Source: Arthrobacter sp. ERGS1:01
GTDB lineage: Bacteria > Actinomycetota > Actinomycetes > Actinomycetales > Micrococcaceae
Length of the DNA: 64,000 nt
Assembly: GCF_001281315.1 (NCBI RefSeq)
Contig: NZ_CP012479.1
Coordinates: forward strand, 1,178,001-1,242,000
Reading direction: 5' to 3'
The notes beneath the pieces are model-generated. The model did no database searches and was not told the origin of the DNA. It saw only the letters and a list, made by a program, of their open reading frames with translations. This document shows, one piece after another, positions 61,251 to 64,000 of the stretch (positions within the stretch are counted from its first letter, which is position 1; every line of letters begins with the position of its first letter). The translations under genes were made by a program, and so were the position numbers.

Positions 61251-62561
61251 ATGGATTACACAAACAACCCCGTCACGGCCGGCAAAACCGCCGGTGTGAC
61301 CCGAACCAGGCCAGCAGCGCAGCCGGCCAAGTTCCCGCGTGCATCACTGATGGCCGTTCTGGTTTGCTGGCTGTTGGTGGTCTTTGATGGATACGACCTG
61401 ATTGTCTATGGCACCGTCCAGTCCTCGCTGATCAACGACACAGGCTGGGGCCTGACCAAGGCAACAGCCGGCACGATTGGATCGCTGGCGTTTGTGGGCA
61501 TGATGATTGGCGCTATCGTTGCCGGCCGGCTCGCTGACGCGCTTGGCCGACGGCACACCATCTTGGCCTGCGCTGTCGCCTTCTCGGTTCTAAGTGCAGC
61601 ATGTGCCTTCGCCCCCAATGCCTACGTTTTTGGCGCACTGCGGCTCCTGGCCGGGATTGGTTTGGGCGGCCTGGTTCCTTCGGCCAACGCACTGGTGGCC
61701 GAGATGGTGCCCGAGAAGTGGCGTTCCGCCATTGCCACCTTGATGATGTCCGGCGTGCCCATTGGTGGCACCCTGGCGGCACTTGTTGGCATCCCGTTGA
61801 TCCCGCTCTTCGGCTGGCACGTCATGTTCTTGATCGCCGGATTGGCTTTGGTCATCGTTGTTCCCCTGGGAATCAAGTACCTGCCGAAGACGGCCGCTCC
61901 GCGTTCGACGGGAGAGCGCGGCGGCTTCGGTGCCCTGCTGAAGGCTCCCTATCTGGGTGCCAGCGTCCTCTTTGCGCTGGCCACCATTGCCACCCTGTTT
62001 GCGTGGTACGGGTTGGGCACATGGTTGCCCAACCTTATGCAAATGGCCGGGTACAACCTTGGCTCGGCCCTGACCTTTGCCGTCGCACTGAACCTGGGCG
62101 CCGTGGCGGGATCCATCATTACCGCCTGGGCCGGGGGCCGATTTGGCCCCATCCGTACCGGAATCGTCGCAGCAGCTGTCGCCGCAGCGGCTCTGGCAGT
62201 CATCATGACGGCGCCGCCGGTATTCCTTGTCTACGCCATGCTGGTCTTGGCCGGCGTCGGCACCCATGGTACTCAGTGCCTCATCATCGCCGCCGTGGCT
62301 ACCCGTTACCCCAGCCACCTGCGCGGCACCGCACTTGGTTGGACACTCGGCGTCGGACGCATTGGTGCCGTAGCAGCCCCACAGGCGGGCGGATTCCTGC
62401 TCGCAGCCGGACTTGGCGTGAACTCCAATTTCCTGGCGTTCGCCGGTGCCGCAGCTATTGCAGCGATCATGCTCCGGGTCATCTCGGTCCGGGTCAAAGC
62501 CAGCGCCTCATCTACCTCATCATCGAATTCACTTAATAACGTAGGAAGCAGTCATGTCTAA
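61251..62561 (+). CDS. MFS aromatic-acid:H+ symporter
   Basis: The protein has 436 residues with 12 helices. The motif LVVFDGYDLIVYGTVQSSL is typical of AAHS-family carriers (BenK/PcaK), and the loop 2-3 motif is GRLADALGRRHTIL. The second half begins APYLGASVLFALATIATLF. It would import 3-hydroxybenzoate or gentisate. The ATG at 61251 is preferred. The last codons overlap the hydroxylase gene by eight bases. It is the first gene of the rightward unit. Confidence 0.88.
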   Translation: MDYTNNPVTAGKTAGVTRTRPAAQPAKFPRASLMAVLVCWLLVVFDGYDLIVYGTVQSSLINDTGWGLTKATAGTIGSLAFVGMMIGAIVAGRLADALGRRHTILACAVAFSVLSAACAFAPNAYVFGALRLLAGIGLGGLVPSANALVAEMVPEKWRSAIATLMMSGVPIGGTLAALVGIPLIPLFGWHVMFLIAGLALVIVVPLGIKYLPKTAAPRSTGERGGFGALLKAPYLGASVLFALATIATLFAWYGLGTWLPNLMQMAGYNLGSALTFAVALNLGAVAGSIITAWAGGRFGPIRTGIVAAAVAAAALAVIMTAPPVFLVYAMLVLAGVGTHGTQCLIIAAVATRYPSHLRGTALGWTLGVGRIGAVAAPQAGGFLLAAGLGVNSNFLAFAGAAAIAAIMLRVISVRVKASASSTSSSNSLNNVGSSHV

Positions 62562-63831
62562 CTCATCCAGTTCCACCACAGAGAAGATCAATACCACCCC
62601 TGTCCAGGACGTTTTGGTGATTGGTGGCGGCATGGCCGGTTTGGCCGGTGCTCTCGCCCTGCGGGAAAATGGTGCCAGTGTCACGCTCGTGGAAAACGCT
62701 CCGGCGTTTGGCGAAGTGGGTGCCGGACTGCAGATGGCCCCGAACGCGTCGCGTGTTTTGAAGCGCTGGGGCTTGCTGGAAAAAGCGTTGGAAATCGGTG
62801 TGCAGCCCAAGCACTTGGTCTTCCGCGACGCCGTCACCGGCGAAGAACTGACCCGCCAGACCCTTGGTGCTGAATTCGAAGAGCGCTACGGCGCCCCCTA
62901 CGTGGTGATTCACCGCAGCGACCTCCACAGGATCCTCTTGGAGGCCTGCCAAGAGTCCGGCGTGACGCTGCTCAACGGCGTCTTTGTTGAAAAGGTCGAG
63001 ACCGAAGGGGACAAAGCTCGCGCCTTTGCCGCCAACGGAGACGTTTATGAGGCCGACGCCATTCTGGCAGCGGATGGTTTGAAGTCAACCCTGCGCAAGG
63101 CTGTATCCGAGGATGTTCCGGTTCCGTCGTCGTATGTTGCCTACCGTGGCACGGTGCCCATCACGGACGCCACCCCGAAGGCTGACCTGGAGGACGTCAT
63201 TGTCTACCTCGGCCCGAACTGCCACCTGGTCCAGTATCCGCTGCGCAAGGGCCAGCTGCTCAACACCGTCGCCGTATTCAAGTCGCCGTCGTTTGAGCGT
63301 GGCGAGGAGCAGTACGGTGGCGTTGACGAGCTGGAAGAGGCCTACAAGCAATGTGTTCCTGCTGTTCAGGAAGCCCTCAAGAACCTGGCAACCGGCATCC
63401 GCTGGCCCATGTACGACAAGAACCCCATTGAGAACTGGGTCAGCGGCCGCATGACATTGATTGGCGACGCCGCCCACCCCATGCTCCAGTACCTGGCCCA
63501 GGGGGCCTGCCAGGCACTCGAAGATGCTGCCGTGTTGCAGGAAGTCACGCAGGGCACCGTCTTCACCGAGTCCGGGATCGACGCCGGTGCCTGGGAAGGT
63601 GCCTTCAAGGAGTTCAACGGAGCCCGCGCCGGCCGCACGGCGCGCGTCCAGCGCTCGGCTCGTGTCTGGGGCGCGTCATGGCATGTTTCAGGCCTCGCCC
63701 GCACCCTGCGGAATCTGTTGTTCAAGAGCCGGGGTGACGGAAACTACCAGTACAACGACTGGCTCTACGGCCAGTCCGGCGACGGCGTGCCTTCAATAGA
63801 GGTGAACAGCACGAAAGTCCTCGCCGGCTAG
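62554..63831 (+). CDS. FAD-dependent 3-hydroxybenzoate 6-hydroxylase
   Basis: It would hydroxylate 3-hydroxybenzoate to gentisate with NAD(P)H and oxygen. The protein has 425 residues of the salicylate-hydroxylase type. The FAD site VLVIGGGMAGLAGALALREN is followed by QMAPNASRVLKRWGLL, the DG segment AILAADGLKSTLRK and GDAAHPMLQYLAQGACQALE. The presence of a full gentisate pathway next to it points to 3-hydroxybenzoate or salicylate 5-type hydroxylation. The exact substrate (3-hydroxybenzoate rather than salicylate) is inferred from context and length. A hairpin terminator follows. Confidence 0.87.
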   Translation: MSNSSSSTTEKINTTPVQDVLVIGGGMAGLAGALALRENGASVTLVENAPAFGEVGAGLQMAPNASRVLKRWGLLEKALEIGVQPKHLVFRDAVTGEELTRQTLGAEFEERYGAPYVVIHRSDLHRILLEACQESGVTLLNGVFVEKVETEGDKARAFAANGDVYEADAILAADGLKSTLRKAVSEDVPVPSSYVAYRGTVPITDATPKADLEDVIVYLGPNCHLVQYPLRKGQLLNTVAVFKSPSFERGEEQYGGVDELEEAYKQCVPAVQEALKNLATGIRWPMYDKNPIENWVSGRMTLIGDAAHPMLQYLAQGACQALEDAAVLQEVTQGTVFTESGIDAGAWEGAFKEFNGARAGRTARVQRSARVWGASWHVSGLARTLRNLLFKSRGDGNYQYNDWLYGQSGDGVPSIEVNSTKVLAG

Positions 63832-63845
63832 GTCGAAGCCACAAG

Positions 63846-63873
63846 GTGCCCGTCCCTCTTCCGGGGCGGGCAC
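63846..63873 (+). terminator. Hairpin after the hydroxylase gene
   Basis: GTGCCCGTCCC pairs with GGGGCGGGCAC with one G-U wobble around loop TCTTCC. It begins 15 bp after the stop codon. The last 127 bp of the window contain no supported gene. Confidence 0.7.
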
Positions 63874-64000
63874 TCTCTGGTCCGGGGCTGAACCGTACTT
63901 GGGTGAAGCCGATGCGAATCCTGCGAACTGACAGGACGGGCACTCTGACCGGGGTCGACGAACCGGAATCGCGGTTGAGATCGTACCGCCCAGATACCAC

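Noticed and set aside
1..64000. CRISPR array or rRNA operon
   Set aside because: No regularly spaced direct repeats of 24-40 bp and no rRNA-like segments were seen. The only dispersed repeats are the att cores, element ends and IS ends.

Overview
The window is high-GC DNA from an actinobacterium, most likely a member of the Micrococcaceae (Arthrobacter and relatives). This rests on a mycothiol-type maleylpyruvate isomerase, an ANTAR regulator of the PdtaR type, a DevR/DevS (DosR/DosS) pair, frequent GTG starts and Actinobacteria-style gene neighbourhoods. The genus is inferred, because no rRNA is present.

Layout. (1) 1-1346 is core-like: the 3' part of an arfB-type release factor, a pdtaR-type antiterminator and tRNA-Leu(CAA). 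(2) The 3' end of that tRNA recurs four times downstream (about 15680, 51966, 56012 and 57351). Three of these repeats are preceded by a related stretch of about 100 bp, and two copies (the tRNA and the 51966 copy) are followed by the same hairpin plus a decayed tyrosine recombinase. I read 1347-57363 as a tandem array of integrative-element remnants in tRNA-Leu. (3) Segment A (about 1.35-15.7 kb) carries an amino-acid catabolic island: aspartase, a non-phosphorylating aldehyde dehydrogenase, an ACT-less homoserine dehydrogenase, a frameshifted permease, an amino-acid racemase, Lrp and two IclR regulators, a cyclase-family hydrolase and a homocysteine methyltransferase. IS21 and Doc-toxin relics follow at its right end.

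(4) Segment B (about 15.7-52.0 kb) is a dormancy/hypoxia island. It holds a DevS-like GAF-GAF sensor kinase that keeps the haem histidine, a DevR-like response regulator, five universal stress proteins (six Usp domains), three FMN-type pyridoxamine-oxidase-fold proteins, phosphoketolase, a P-type Mg ATPase, a slipin, an ABC1 kinase, a Zn alcohol dehydrogenase and a tyrosine-decarboxylase/antiporter pair. It also has a cytochrome b with an unrecognised partner, a Moco/cytochrome b fusion, an FMN-binding/ApbE/ferric-reductase module and two OmpR-type two-component systems. GGGnCnnnnGnCCC-like palindromes lie in several of its promoters. In three or more cases the box centre is at -44 from an ATG that has a TANNNT at -13 to -8 and no Shine-Dalgarno, which suggests leaderless DevR-type promoters.

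(5) Segment C (about 52.0-56.0 kb) is a small decayed element with a second broken recombinase, IS21 fragments, an esterase/LLM-monooxygenase pair behind a TTGAA-type palindrome, and a 5'-truncated dapA-like relic. A degenerate IS481-family element (56041-57308) follows. (6) 57.4-64 kb holds a 3-hydroxybenzoate/gentisate degradation cluster. Its two divergent units share an IclR-type palindromic operator.

How the genes work together: segment A would convert homoserine to aspartate semialdehyde, aspartate and fumarate. Segment B would let the cell sense low oxygen or redox stress, switch to phosphoketolase and alcohol-dehydrogenase metabolism, protect itself with stress proteins and manage pH or membrane potential by amino-acid decarboxylation. 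The right end would degrade 3-hydroxybenzoate through gentisate, maleylpyruvate and fumarylpyruvate to fumarate and pyruvate. All functional statements rest on sequence motifs and family knowledge; nothing was searched against a database.
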